Of a stretch of 10,569 bases of DNA, positions 1 to 7,291 are shown in pieces. The stretch lies in assembly GCA_020425835.1 (NCBI GenBank), contig JAGQRC010000061.1, positions 1 to 10,569 on the forward strand, given 5' to 3'. Each line of letters begins with the position of its first letter. Positions within the stretch are counted from its first letter, which is position 1. A program made the position numbers and the translations under genes. The stretch is from Planctomycetota bacterium. Lineage in GTDB: Bacteria; Planctomycetota; UBA8108; UBA1146; JAJFFE01. Below the pieces are notes generated by a model. The model made no database searches. It was not told where the DNA came from and saw nothing but the letters and a program-made list of their open reading frames with translations.

Positions 1-744
1 CATCCGATCCGCCATGTCTGGGTCCCGGTGCACCAACACCGAGATCGAGTTGAGCGCGTTGAACAGGAAGTGGGGGTGGAGCTGCATCTTCAGCGCCTCG
101 AGCTTGGCGCGAGTGAGCCGACTCTCGAGCTGCGAAGCCTTCAACGCCGGGCGGTAGTAGAGAAACGCGTAGCAGGCCGCGACGATGCCGAGATAGACGG
201 CGAAGAAGTAGATGAGCTGGCCGAAGAAGACGCCGATGTAGTTCCACCACGCCGCGGCGAAGTTCTCCGCAGGCCCCTCCACCACCTCCGTGCTTCCGGC
301 GTTCCGCACCGCCGACGCTGCGATGTCGTACGCGACGTAGCAGACGCTGGAGAGCATGAGATAGGCGGAGATGAACATCATTCCGGCGAGGAGGTGGACA
401 GCGAACAGGGTCGACAAGCGCCAACCTCGACCGCGGGCGAGCACCCACTTGACGAAGTGGAAGATCGGAACGCTGAGAAAGACCCAGACGTACCAGACCG
501 CGACACCCTCGAAGAGGAGATCGATCACCGTCTCGAGCTTCCAGCCCCGGACGGTCTCCCAGGCACGGGAGAAGAACCCCTGCTCCGACCAATCCTCGAA
601 CTGAATACGATCGTAGATCACCGCCATCGCGACCAGCGCGGAGTGGGCGAGCGCGCAGAAGGTCCCGAAGGCGATGACCGTCCACCACACCGACCCGCGG
701 GCTTCCGCGGGGGTCGACGTCGGCTTCCTGGCTCGCGCAGACAC
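1..744 (-). CDS. LytS/YehU-type membrane sensor histidine kinase, N-terminal part (3' end outside window)
   Basis: Translating the minus strand from a GTG at 744 gives 248 residues that run open to the window edge. A GGAGG ribosome binding site lies 6 bases upstream of the GTG. Four hydrophobic segments (about residues 19-43, 76-98, 109-137 and 169-194) are followed by a short coiled linker and the motif [15 protein letters not shown] at 221-235. This is the phosphoacceptor box of the His_kinase family (PF06580, LytS/YehU/BtsS class), and H225 in PHFLFN is the likely phosphorylated histidine. The catalytic ATPase domain would lie beyond base 1. Kinases of this class usually signal to a LytTR-type response regulator encoded just downstream; that place is outside the window. 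The N-terminal membrane region is not a recognised 5TM-LYT or GAF sensor, so its signal cannot be read. The gene diverges from the hyuB operon. Family assignment is firm; the stimulus is unknown. Confidence 0.9.
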   Translation of the reverse strand, partial: MSARARKPTSTPAEARGSVWWTVIAFGTFCALAHSALVAMAVIYDRIQFEDWSEQGFFSRAWETVRGWKLETVIDLLFEGVAVWYVWVFLSVPIFHFVKWVLARGRGWRLSTLFAVHLLAGMMFISAYLMLSSVCYVAYDIAASAVRNAGSTEVVEGPAENFAAAWWNYIGVFFGQLIYFFAVYLGIVAACYAFLYYRPALKASQLESRLTRAKLEALKMQLHPHFLFNALNSISVLVHRDPDMADRM

Positions 745-933
745 CGTGGACCTCCTTGCACCATCCACCCGTCGAGGACGCATCCCGGTCGTTTCCGAAC
801 GGGCAGCTATCCACGACCCGCTGGATCGACGATGATACCGATCCGAGACCCGAAACCCCCTCGGCCCGGACAACTCGCGGATCCACCACCCAGAAGGCCG
901 TGCGACACGCACGGGTTGTCGAACGAGGCTCGC
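745..933. promoter_or_regulatory. Divergent intergenic region between sensor kinase and hyuB operon
   Basis: This gap separates two divergently transcribed genes and must hold the promoters of both. On the minus strand it includes the GGAGG ribosome binding site (751-755) of the kinase. I do not see a convincing -35/-10 pair on either strand. The only clear structural element is the inverted repeat at 898-914. If hyuB starts further upstream (ATG 832 or TTG 916) part of this stretch is coding. Confidence 0.5.
898..914. repeat. Perfect 7-bp inverted repeat with 3-base spacer ahead of hyuB
   Basis: The sequence CCGTGCG-ACA-CGCACGG is a perfect dyad ending 19 bases before the chosen GTG start of hyuB. 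The spacing suits an operator for a dimeric regulator, or a small hairpin in the leader of the operon mRNA. It directly abuts the alternative TTG start at 916, where it would occupy the ribosome binding site. Its function is inferred only from symmetry and position. Confidence 0.4.
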
Positions 934-2517
934 GTGAACGCAGCGCTTCTCCGCGTCTATCAGAACCTGCTCGAGTCCGTGGCGGAGCAAATGGGATCGG
1001 CCCTCGAACGCACGGGTTTCTCGCCGAACATCAAGGAGCGCCGAGACTACTCTTGCGCCGTGTTCGACGGCAAGGGGCGAATGCTCGCCCACGCCGCCCA
1101 TATCCCCGTCCACCTGGGATCGACGCAACTCTCGGTGGAGGCGGCGATCGCGCGGGGTGATCTCGGACCGGGCGACGTGGTGCTCCTGAACGACCCCTAC
1201 TGCGGCGGAACACACCTTCCGGACCTGACGGTGGTCTCCGCCGTGTTCGAAGATGGCGACAGTGCACCGCGCTTCTACGTCGCCAATCGAGCCCACCACG
1301 CGGATGTCGGCGGCGCCGCCCGAGGGTCGATGGGTCTGTCGACCGAGATCTACCAGGAGGGACTCCGGCTCCCACCGATCAAGATCATGGAGTCGGGCCG
1401 ATGGGTCCGGGACATCCTGACGATCCTCCACGCGAACATGCGCCAGCCGGACGAGCGCGACGGGGATCTCCGCGCCCAGCTCGGCGCCCTCGACGTGGGG
1501 CGGAAGCGGCTGGCGGAGCTCCTCGCGTCACCTCGCCGGAGCGAGCTCCTCGACTACGGTGGACACCTGCTCGACGCTGCGGAGCGACACGTCCGGACCT
1601 TCCTGGAGTCGATCCCGGATGGAGAGTACGGGGGGGAAGAGTTCCTCGATGACGACGGGTTCGGAGACGTGGACATCCCGATCCGGGTGCGCCTTCGTAT
1701 CGATGGCAGCGACGCGACCATCGATTTCACCGGCACGGCGCCAACCCTGATCGGCTCGTTGAACGCGAACCCCGCCATCACCCGCTCGGCCGTGTTCTAC
1801 GTGATCCGCGCGCTGTCCGGGGCGGAGATCCCGGCCAACGCCGGCCTGCTGCGGCCGATCACGATTCGAGTCCCGCCGGGCTGCTTGCTCGATCCCGCGC
1901 CGCCCGCCGCGGTCGCCGGAGGCAACGTCGAGACGTCCCAGCGCATCGTCGATACGCTGCTCGCCGCCATGGCGCCGGCCTGTCCCCGACGAGTTCCCGC
2001 TCAGAGCCAGGGGACGATGAACAACCTCACACTGGGCGGACGACGCGCGGACGGTAGCGGCTACTCGTACTACGAGACGATCGGCGGCGGTTGCGGAGCC
2101 GGATCCTGGGGACCCGGTGCTTCGGCCGCGCACTCCCACATGACCAACACGCGCAACACGCCAGTGGAAGCGCTCGAGCATGCCATTCCGGTCCGGGTCA
2201 CGGAGTACTCGGTCCGACGCGGGAGCGGTGGCGCCGGTCGGTATCGAGGGGGCGACGGCATCGTCCGCGAGATCGAGGCGCTCGAGCCCCTCGAGTTCGC
2301 TCTCCTGACGGAGCGCCGCCGCCGAGGTCCTCGAGGACTCGCCGGCGGCGAGGATGGCCGACCCGGGCGAAACCTCCGCGTCCGAGAGAGTGGCACCGAG
2401 GTCTTGCCCGGAAAGTGCGCGGATCGATTGTCGCCGGGCGATCGCCTGCGCCTGGAGACTCCTGGAGGAGGAGGTTGGGGCTCGTGCATCCCTCTATCGT
2501 CGCCCACCGTGGACTGA
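934..2517 (+). CDS. hyuB: Hydantoinase B/oxoprolinase family protein (HyuB)
   Basis: The 527-residue product matches the hydantoinase B/oxoprolinase family (PF02538) along its length and has the usual size (about 520-590 aa). Family landmarks include [14 protein letters not shown] and [16 protein letters not shown] near the N-terminus, [11 protein letters not shown] at 54-63, [14 protein letters not shown] at 86-99, [10 protein letters not shown] at 118-127, and the C-terminal ETPGGGGWG. Members work with an ATP-dependent HyuA subunit to open hydantoin or 5-oxoproline-type rings in the cytoplasm, or as part of acetone-carboxylase-like enzymes; the substrate cannot be read here. GTG 934 was chosen because ACGAGG lies 5 bases upstream and the protein then begins where relatives do. 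TTG 916 and ATG 832 are in-frame alternatives with weaker ribosome binding sites. No HyuA gene is adjacent, which is odd. The 3' end overlaps the next gene by 34 bases. Confidence 0.93.
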   Translation: MNAALLRVYQNLLESVAEQMGSALERTGFSPNIKERRDYSCAVFDGKGRMLAHAAHIPVHLGSTQLSVEAAIARGDLGPGDVVLLNDPYCGGTHLPDLTVVSAVFEDGDSAPRFYVANRAHHADVGGAARGSMGLSTEIYQEGLRLPPIKIMESGRWVRDILTILHANMRQPDERDGDLRAQLGALDVGRKRLAELLASPRRSELLDYGGHLLDAAERHVRTFLESIPDGEYGGEEFLDDDGFGDVDIPIRVRLRIDGSDATIDFTGTAPTLIGSLNANPAITRSAVFYVIRALSGAEIPANAGLLRPITIRVPPGCLLDPAPPAAVAGGNVETSQRIVDTLLAAMAPACPRRVPAQSQGTMNNLTLGGRRADGSGYSYYETIGGGCGAGSWGPGASAAHSHMTNTRNTPVEALEHAIPVRVTEYSVRRGSGGAGRYRGGDGIVREIEALEPLEFALLTERRRRGPRGLAGGEDGRPGRNLRVRESGTEVLPGKCADRLSPGDRLRLETPGGGGWGSCIPLSSPTVD

Positions 2518-3191
2518 CCGAGGTCGGACACATCGAGAACACCCTCGACGCGATTCGAGCGGCGATCGACGCCGGTGCCCCCGCGGTCGAGTTCGACGTG
2601 CGCCGGAGCCTCGATGATCGCTGGGTGGTCCACCACGATCCCGACCTCCGGAGGATCCACGACCTCCCGGTCACGATTGCCGAGCACACACTGGCCGAGT
2701 TGACGTCGCTTGCACCGATCTCGCCGCTGCGCGACGTCGTCGCGGCCTTCGCGGACCACCCGACCATCCCGATGATCGAGATCAAGGAGCCGACGATCTC
2801 GGGTCTCGAAAGCCTCGTCACCGACCTGCGACCCGCGCTCTCTCGCCCTTCGGTCGTCGTCATCGCACGCGGACCGGACATGCCTCGCGCCCTCGCCGAG
2901 ACCTTTGCGCTGCTGCCCGCCCGGCCGAAGTTGTTCCTCTACACGAGGTCCTGGCGCGAAGCCCGAGATCGCGCCGATGAACCCCTGGATGGATACGACC
3001 TCCCCTGGGACCCCTCCGACGAGTCCGAGGTCGATCCCGCCCTACGACGGTTCGAGAAACGGGGGCAGGTCGTCGCCGTCTGGACCGTCAACGAGGCGAA
3101 CGACGCCCGCGGGTGGCTCGATCGCGGCGCTCGCTGGGTCATCACCGATCGACCCCTCGCCCTCTCGCAGGCACTCGAGGACACCCCGTGA
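2484..3191 (+). CDS. Glycerophosphodiester phosphodiesterase family protein
   Basis: This 235-residue protein has the GDPD TIM-barrel signature (PF03009). It shows AHRG at 7-10 (catalytic H8), IENT with E18, the metal-binding pair E36/D38 in VEFDVR, the second catalytic histidine H51 in HHDPDL, EIK at 99-101, and the late-barrel motif VWTVN near residue 200. Such enzymes hydrolyse glycerophosphodiesters to glycerol-3-phosphate and an alcohol, using a divalent metal. There is no signal peptide, so it is probably cytoplasmic. Length fits the short UgpQ-type members. The start is a GTG inside the 3' end of hyuB, with a purine-rich GGAGGAGG at 2464-2474, so translation is probably coupled. The UgpQ-like class is inferred from length alone; exact substrate is unknown. 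Confidence 0.92.
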   Translation: MHPSIVAHRGLTEVGHIENTLDAIRAAIDAGAPAVEFDVRRSLDDRWVVHHDPDLRRIHDLPVTIAEHTLAELTSLAPISPLRDVVAAFADHPTIPMIEIKEPTISGLESLVTDLRPALSRPSVVVIARGPDMPRALAETFALLPARPKLFLYTRSWREARDRADEPLDGYDLPWDPSDESEVDPALRRFEKRGQVVAVWTVNEANDARGWLDRGARWVITDRPLALSQALEDTP

Positions 3192-3997
3192 ACTCTCGTC
3201 CACTCGGTCGTCGGCTTCTCCGCTGGGGCATGCTCGCGACGCTCCTGTATGCGGGGTTCGCGGCGTTCGCCTTCTTCGCCTCGGAGCGACTGATCTTCCA
3301 GCCCCCCCAGCACCGGTCGCGGGAGAACGAGGCGGGCGCAAGTCGTGGGTTCGTGACGACGGTGAGCGGCCTCCGCATCGCGATCCTCCGCGCCGACCTG
3401 CCGAACGCGAAACGAGTGATCCTGCACAGCCATGGCAACGCGGAGGACCTCTCGGGATTGGCTCCCGAGCTGACGTCGATCGCTCGACACTGCGACGCTT
3501 CGGTGATCGCTTACGACTACCCCGGCTACGGCGAGAGCGGTGGTCGGCCGACCGAGCGGGGGACCTACGAGGCGATCGAGGCGGTCCATGCGCTACTCAC
3601 GAGCGAAGGCTGGAAACCCGACCAGATCATCCTGTACGGGCGATCGCTCGGGGCCGGTCCATCCTTCGATCTGGCGACGCACAAGGCGGTCGGTGGGCTG
3701 ATCGCCGAGTCCGCTTTCGTCAGCGCGTTCCGGGTGATCACCTGGATGCCCGTGCTGCCGTTCGATCGCTTCCCGAACCTGGAGCGGGCGCGAACCCTGT
3801 CGATTCCGGTGCTCTTCATCGCCGGGAGCCGGGACGACGTGGTCCCCCCTTGGCACGGAGAGCTTCTGTTCCAGTCATCGCCCAGTCCGACGAAGCGACT
3901 CGAAGTGATCGCCGATGCCGGGCACAACGACCTCGCGGCCGTGGCCGGACCTCGCTACTGGGCGATCCTCGAAGCGTTCATCCGCGACCTTCCCTGA
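3188..3997 (+). CDS. Membrane-anchored alpha/beta hydrolase (BEM46/ABHD13-like)
   Basis: The GTG start at 3188 overlaps the stop of the phosphodiesterase gene (GTGA), with GAGG 7 bases upstream, so the two are co-translated. The 269-residue product has an N-terminal hydrophobic helix (about 12-30) followed by ERLIFQPP, as in anchored BEM46/ABHD13-type hydrolases (COG1073 style). The fold is marked by LHSHGNAEDLSG at 79-90 (oxyanion-hole region), YDYPGYGESGG at 109-119, the nucleophile elbow GRSLG with S153, the acid GSRDDVVP (D216 likely), and H246 in GHND. The triad is therefore complete and the enzyme probably active. Substrates of this group range from lipids to peptides and cannot be told from sequence. 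It is the last gene of the plus-strand operon and ends 71 bases before the convergent minus-strand operon ends. Confidence 0.9.
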   Translation: MNSRPLGRRLLRWGMLATLLYAGFAAFAFFASERLIFQPPQHRSRENEAGASRGFVTTVSGLRIAILRADLPNAKRVILHSHGNAEDLSGLAPELTSIARHCDASVIAYDYPGYGESGGRPTERGTYEAIEAVHALLTSEGWKPDQIILYGRSLGAGPSFDLATHKAVGGLIAESAFVSAFRVITWMPVLPFDRFPNLERARTLSIPVLFIAGSRDDVVPPWHGELLFQSSPSPTKRLEVIADAGHNDLAAVAGPRYWAILEAFIRDLP

Positions 3998-4068
3998 CAG
4001 AGCTTCATGAGCGAACCGCCGGCCCTCGACACTCATGGCCTTGTTGCAGGTCCACGAAGGGTACGAGC

Positions 4069-4680
4069 TCACCGCTGCTCGATCACATCGACGATCCTCC
4101 AGCGACCATCCTCTCGCTGGACCATCACGCAGCCGATCAGGCTGTCGGTGGCGATCGAGTAGATCGAGACCTCGCGCTGGACGGCGCTCAGCTCTTTCTG
4201 CTCGGTTCGGTACGGGGACAACCGCTCGACCCGGTCCAGGAGTTCCACGAACGCCAACTCCTGCTGAGGCTTCAACCGGACCAACGGCGAGGTCACGCCA
4301 CCCGAGAGCGCGGAGCGGAGATCCGAATAGAGGTATCCCGCCTTCAGCCGCGGACCGCTCGAGGAGCCCGATGCCCCACCCGACCCGGTCGAATCATCGC
4401 GCCGGGGAGGAAGCCACATCTCGCGCTTGTAGTCGGTTCTCTGGCTCACCGGCGTGAAGGTCGCGCGCGCAGCGCGAAGCGCCTTCGGTGCCCGAGCGAG
4501 CGCTCCCGAGCCCGGAAGGAAGGCGAGGGCGACCCCCGCGACGATGACCACGCCGAGAACCACCGTGGTCGTCCTCGACGCACTCCGCCGACTCCGTTTC
4601 GAGCCGCCCGACTCGGGCTCGAACATGGTTCCATAGTTCCAGTCGGAGAGATCCGGCTGGCGACGCTTGCTAGTGGACAT
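4069..4680 (-). CDS. Unrecognised single-pass membrane protein at the end of the minor-pilin operon
   Basis: I do not recognise this 203-residue protein. It has a basic, Ser-rich N-terminal cytoplasmic part (1-37), one hydrophobic helix (about 38-55), a region rich in Gly and Ser around residues 95-110, and a C-terminal soluble domain. The C-terminal strand pair with the motif DGRWRIVDV recalls the end of NTF2-like or DUF4878-like domains, a weak resemblance only. The predicted topology puts the C-terminal domain outside the inner membrane. The ATG at 4680 lies inside the 3' end of the PilX-like gene (overlap 4670-4680) and has no clear ribosome binding site, so translation is probably coupled to that gene. 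This makes a role in the same pilus or secretion machine likely, but that is inference from context. Confidence 0.8.
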   Translation of the reverse strand: MSTSKRRQPDLSDWNYGTMFEPESGGSKRSRRSASRTTTVVLGVVIVAGVALAFLPGSGALARAPKALRAARATFTPVSQRTDYKREMWLPPRRDDSTGSGGASGSSSGPRLKAGYLYSDLRSALSGGVTSPLVRLKPQQELAFVELLDRVERLSPYRTEQKELSAVQREVSIYSIATDSLIGCVMVQREDGRWRIVDVIEQR

Positions 4681-5836
4681 GGAGATATGAGATCACTTTC
4701 GTGCTGATATCGACGACCTGATCGACACCTTCGACGTTCGACAGCACGTCGCTCGAGTACAGGACGTGGGGATTCCCGTTGCCCAGGTCGATCACGTCTC
4801 CCGCGCCCGTGTAGGTGACACCCTCGCCGACGAAGTTCGCCGCGAGCCCCCCGACGATCGTCGCGTAGTTGTCGAACTCGATCAACGCACCGCCCGGAAT
4901 GTCCGCATCGCCCTTGAACTGGATCACAACCAGACCGTACCAGTAGGTCGAGTCCTCCATGTAGAGCGAGGAGACGGATGTCGCATTGTCGACCTCGATG
5001 ACCAACGTGCCGTAGCCGGCGAAGTTCTGGTTCATGTGCAGTTGCTCGTTGTCACCGAGACTCACATGGAGCAGCACCGGATTCGCCGCGGTCCCGTAGG
5101 TTCCTATGGAGGTGTTGTTGAACAGCTGGCTCCCGGTCAAGAAGATGTCCGCGTTGTTCCGCGCGTGGACGACGAGGTTCTCGAAGAGCTCGGACTGGCC
5201 CGTCGCGTCCGACGTCGTGCCGTCCGGCGATCCCTCGAGGTCGGCGCCGCCGGAGATGTCCACGAAGACATCGACGTCCGGGTTCCCCGGGACCGGCGAC
5301 ATCGCGATCCCGTAGGTCGCATTGGACTGGTCGGCGAGCGGCGTTCCGCTCGCATCGTGGTCGAGCCCGGAGATGGAGGATGCGGCGTTCAGCTGGAACG
5401 AGATCTCGGACGCCGAGACTTCGACGCCGTCCCCGAAGTTCACCTGAATGGCCCCCTCCATGTCGAAGATCGAGGTCAGCTCGACGTGCAGCTGGATCGT
5501 CGTCGACTGGTCCTGAACCGTTCCGACGCTGCTGACCTCGTACAGGGTGGCGCTCAGTGGAGTGATGCCGATCGCCACATTCCCGCCACCGAGAGTCTCG
5601 GTCACCGTGGTCGCGGCCATGCTGCCGTTCGACGCCCGGATCATGAAGTTCCCGATCTGCGCTCCCGTGTCCGCGAGATAGTACGAGCGCATCGCGCGGG
5701 TGCTCTCGCCCGCAGCCCGTTGGTTCGTGGTCGTCACCGAGGTCGCCGCGGCGGACATGCCGAGGATGAGCAGGAGGATGATCACGACCAGGATCATCGC
5801 CGATCCCTCTTCGCGAGCCTTGCGTCGAACGTTCAT
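4670..5836 (-). CDS. PilX-like minor pilin/assembly protein with large beta-rich C-terminal region
   Basis: The 388-residue product begins with a short basic leader (MNVRRKAREEG), then the hydrophobic segment SAMILVVIILLLILGMSAA (12-30) and SYYLADTGAQIG (51-62). This is the arrangement of PilX N-terminal proteins of type IV pili. A prepilin cut after G11 would leave no Glu at +5, as in GspK and many PilX-like proteins. The rest (about 125-388) is long, acidic and rich in Gly, Asn, Asp and short beta-strand patterns, as in the beta-helix-like C-terminal regions of large PilX-type proteins; segments such as YGTLVIEVDNAT and YGLVVIQFKGDADIPGG fit that style. I see no cysteines. ATG 5836 has GAGG 7 bases upstream. 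ATG 5839 is adjacent, and ATG 5914 overlaps the upstream stop (ATGA) with its own GAGG, but would give an unusually long leader. A minor pilin, tip component or adhesin role is likely. Confidence 0.85.
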   Translation of the reverse strand: MNVRRKAREEGSAMILVVIILLLILGMSAAATSVTTTNQRAAGESTRAMRSYYLADTGAQIGNFMIRASNGSMAATTVTETLGGGNVAIGITPLSATLYEVSSVGTVQDQSTTIQLHVELTSIFDMEGAIQVNFGDGVEVSASEISFQLNAASSISGLDHDASGTPLADQSNATYGIAMSPVPGNPDVDVFVDISGGADLEGSPDGTTSDATGQSELFENLVVHARNNADIFLTGSQLFNNTSIGTYGTAANPVLLHVSLGDNEQLHMNQNFAGYGTLVIEVDNATSVSSLYMEDSTYWYGLVVIQFKGDADIPGGALIEFDNYATIVGGLAANFVGEGVTYTGAGDVIDLGNGNPHVLYSSDVLSNVEGVDQVVDISTKVISYLHVH

Positions 5837-5910
5837 CATGAGTCCTCGGTCGTTCAAGTGGTCTCCTGGAGTCGCGGTCACTGAGGGCGAGTCGGCGCCG
5901 AGATCCCGCG

Positions 5911-6495
5911 TCATTCGCTGTTCCTCATCCGAACCCCGGAGACGATCGTGATCTGATCTCCTTCGGGCGAGCCGGTGTCGACCATGGTCAGATTGACTTC
6001 CAGCATCGAACCAAAGCGATTGAAGACGAGGCCGCCGCTCGGCACGTTCTCGGCGACGATGCTGACGATGTCCTCGTTGCCCGGGGTCGTCGTGCTGAAG
6101 GGGGCGAGGTCCTGCCAAATGCGGAGCGATCCGGTCTCTCCGGACTGGTCGGGAACGAAGTCGATCTGGATCGGGTTGCTGTAGACGACCGATCCCCCGG
6201 AGAACGCGACCGGTCTCTGGAATCGAATCCAGTTGCTCGTGTCGGGGATCGGCGGAGTCAGCGTGACGAACTGCCCGGTCAGGAGCTCGCCGATCACCCG
6301 GTCCATCACGACCTGGGAGCGGGCGGTCAGGTGCGCTCGACGAATCTGCTGTGACAGCAGATTCGATGAGCTCATGAACATCTGACCGACGGCCGTCCCG
6401 ACGATGGTCACGATCGTCAAGCCGATCGCCATCTCGACCATGGTGATACCGTCGCCGCCGGGTCGCCTTCGAAGTCTCTTCATTCGGGTGTCCAT
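5911..6495 (-). CDS. PilW/GspJ-like prepilin-type minor pilin
   Basis: This 194-residue protein has a type III prepilin signal. A basic leader ends in G16, followed by ITMVEMAIGLTIVTIVG, with the conserved Glu at +5 (E21) of the mature form. Cleavage and N-methylation by a PilD-type peptidase are expected. The later part holds a beta-rich domain and ends in QITIVSGVRMRN, resembling the C-terminal strand of PilW/GspJ proteins. Length is typical. The ATG has GGAGG 8 bases upstream. The gene starts 3 bases after the stop of the PilV-like gene and is followed closely by the PilX-like gene, giving the V-W-X order common in minor-pilin clusters. The W versus J label cannot be settled by eye. Confidence 0.87.
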   Translation of the reverse strand: MDTRMKRLRRRPGGDGITMVEMAIGLTIVTIVGTAVGQMFMSSSNLLSQQIRRAHLTARSQVVMDRVIGELLTGQFVTLTPPIPDTSNWIRFQRPVAFSGGSVVYSNPIQIDFVPDQSGETGSLRIWQDLAPFSTTTPGNEDIVSIVAENVPSGGLVFNRFGSMLEVNLTMVDTGSPEGDQITIVSGVRMRNSE

Positions 6496-6498
6496 CCG

Positions 6499-6993
6499 CT
6501 ATCCCTCCGAGCTCAGCAGCATGTGCAACGAGAAGACGTTGCTGCCGCTCCCGCTCGGCACGGTGATCTGGATTCGGATCGGCAGGAGCATGTAGTGGGA
6601 TGAGATGTCCGTGTCCGACGCGGTTCCATCTCCGTCGAGGTCCCGAGGCAGCCCGAACGCGGCCGCCTCTGCACTCGACTCGGTCTCATCGGTGAAGATG
6701 GTCACGAGACCGGTGGCGCCCAGCTCACTCACCGAGAAGGTGAGCGACTGGTACGCGTCGATGATCTCGTCGAACGGCGTCCCTCGGATACGTTCCGCCT
6801 GGTTGCGCAGAGCGTTCCGCACGATCGCCTCCTCGGTCGCGACGATCTGAGATCGTTCGTTGGCGAGCTGAAGGGAAGTGATTCCCACGAAACCGAACAC
6901 GGTGAGGGTCACGCAGACGAGAGACTCGACCAGCGTGATCCCGCTGTCCCGCTTCGGAACGTAGCCGTCTGGTTGTTGGATCGATGGTTCCAT
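6499..6993 (-). CDS. PilV/GspI-like prepilin-type minor pilin with EF-hand-like loop
   Basis: The 164-residue product has a prepilin signal: leader ending RDSG (G18), then ITLVESLVCVTLTVFGFVG with Glu at +5 (E23). ITLVESL is the usual PilV/GspI signature. Residues 118-129 read DLDGDGTASDTD, matching the spacing of an EF-hand calcium loop (Asp at 1, 3, 5 and 12, Gly at 6). ATG 6993 was chosen because it gives an 18-residue leader; no strong ribosome binding site is seen upstream. An in-frame ATG at 7053 would add 20 residues of leader and is less likely. This is the first gene of the minor-pilin operon, so its promoter should lie in the gap upstream. Confidence 0.86.
   Translation of the reverse strand: MEPSIQQPDGYVPKRDSGITLVESLVCVTLTVFGFVGITSLQLANERSQIVATEEAIVRNALRNQAERIRGTPFDEIIDAYQSLTFSVSELGATGLVTIFTDETESSAEAAAFGLPRDLDGDGTASDTDISSHYMLLPIRIQITVPSGSGSNVFSLHMLLSSEG
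6607..6642 (-). other. EF-hand-like calcium-binding loop within the PilV-like pilin
   Basis: These 12 codons encode DLDGDGTASDTD, with Asp at loop positions 1, 3, 5 and 12 and Gly at 6, the DxDxDG pattern of EF-hand and dockerin-type loops. Calcium binding is known in major pseudopilins (GspG) and in PilY1, so a metal-stabilised minor pilin is plausible. Binding here is inferred from the motif only. Confidence 0.5.
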
Positions 6994-7044
6994 GCCGGGA
7001 AATAGGCAAGGTCGGGGCCCGCTTCCGGCGCGGGCTCGTGATAA

Positions 7045-7062
7045 CTCCGGCAACCCCTGGAG
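7045..7062. repeat. Small inverted repeat carrying GGCAACCCCTG, copy near pilin start
   Basis: CTCCGGCAACCCCTGGAG can pair CTCC with GGAG and extend inward by a G-T and a G-C pair, leaving a six-base loop. It lies 52 bases upstream of the PilV-like start codon. Its core shares 11 identical bases with the element at 7226-7238. A role in transcript or protein binding is not shown. Confidence 0.35.
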
Positions 7063-7225
7063 CCGGGGGGAATAGGAGCGCCGGCGAACTCGAGGGGCAG
7101 TTCCGCGCGATGGGTCGCTCCGTGTCGTCTCGACAAACTTCGTCGCCAGTTCGCGTCACCGTCACGAATCGTCGTCCGCGGCAACGACGGATTCGAAACT
7201 TGGACCGTTCTTCGACACGGTGGAA

Positions 7226-7238
7226 GGCAACCCCTGCC
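7226..7238. repeat. Small inverted repeat carrying GGCAACCCCTG, upstream copy
   Basis: GGCAACCCCTGCC has a 4-bp stem (GGCA/TGCC) and a five-base loop. It shares GGCAACCCCTG with the copy at 7049-7059, 177 bases away and in the same orientation. The repetition in a gene-free region is the reason for listing it. Confidence 0.3.
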
Positions 7239-7291
7239 TGCTCCCGATCTTCCGGCGATCGCCCCCGGGCGTGACCGCAGACGGTGCGCGG

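Noticed and set aside
28..831. Upstream extension of the hyuB reading frame back to base 28
   Set aside because: This part is antisense to the sensor kinase, lacks HyuB similarity and is low-complexity charged sequence. HyuB similarity starts close to 934.
4006..4037. Bidirectional terminator between the convergent operons
   Set aside because: CATGAG and CTCATG can form a 6-bp stem, but the loop is 20 bases and no T-tract follows on either strand.
2905..4707. A 600-codon plus-strand open frame
   Set aside because: It crosses the phosphodiesterase and hydrolase genes out of frame and continues antisense to the 203-aa gene. It has no family motif.
4766..5884. A 372-codon plus-strand open frame
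   Set aside because: It is antisense to the PilX-like gene, which has clear N-terminal pilin features. Long antisense frames are common in high-GC genes.
6994..7250. Sigma-54 promoter for the pilin operon
   Set aside because: GG and GC pairs near GGGGTTGCC were checked on the minus strand; the spacing between them is 8 or 11 bases rather than 10.
7021..7260. GEMM (cyclic dinucleotide) riboswitch upstream of the pilin operon
   Set aside because: GGGGTTGCC on the minus strand recalls the 3' side of the GEMM fold, but the conserved GCAAAGC-type and GGCAAACC-type segments are absent nearby.
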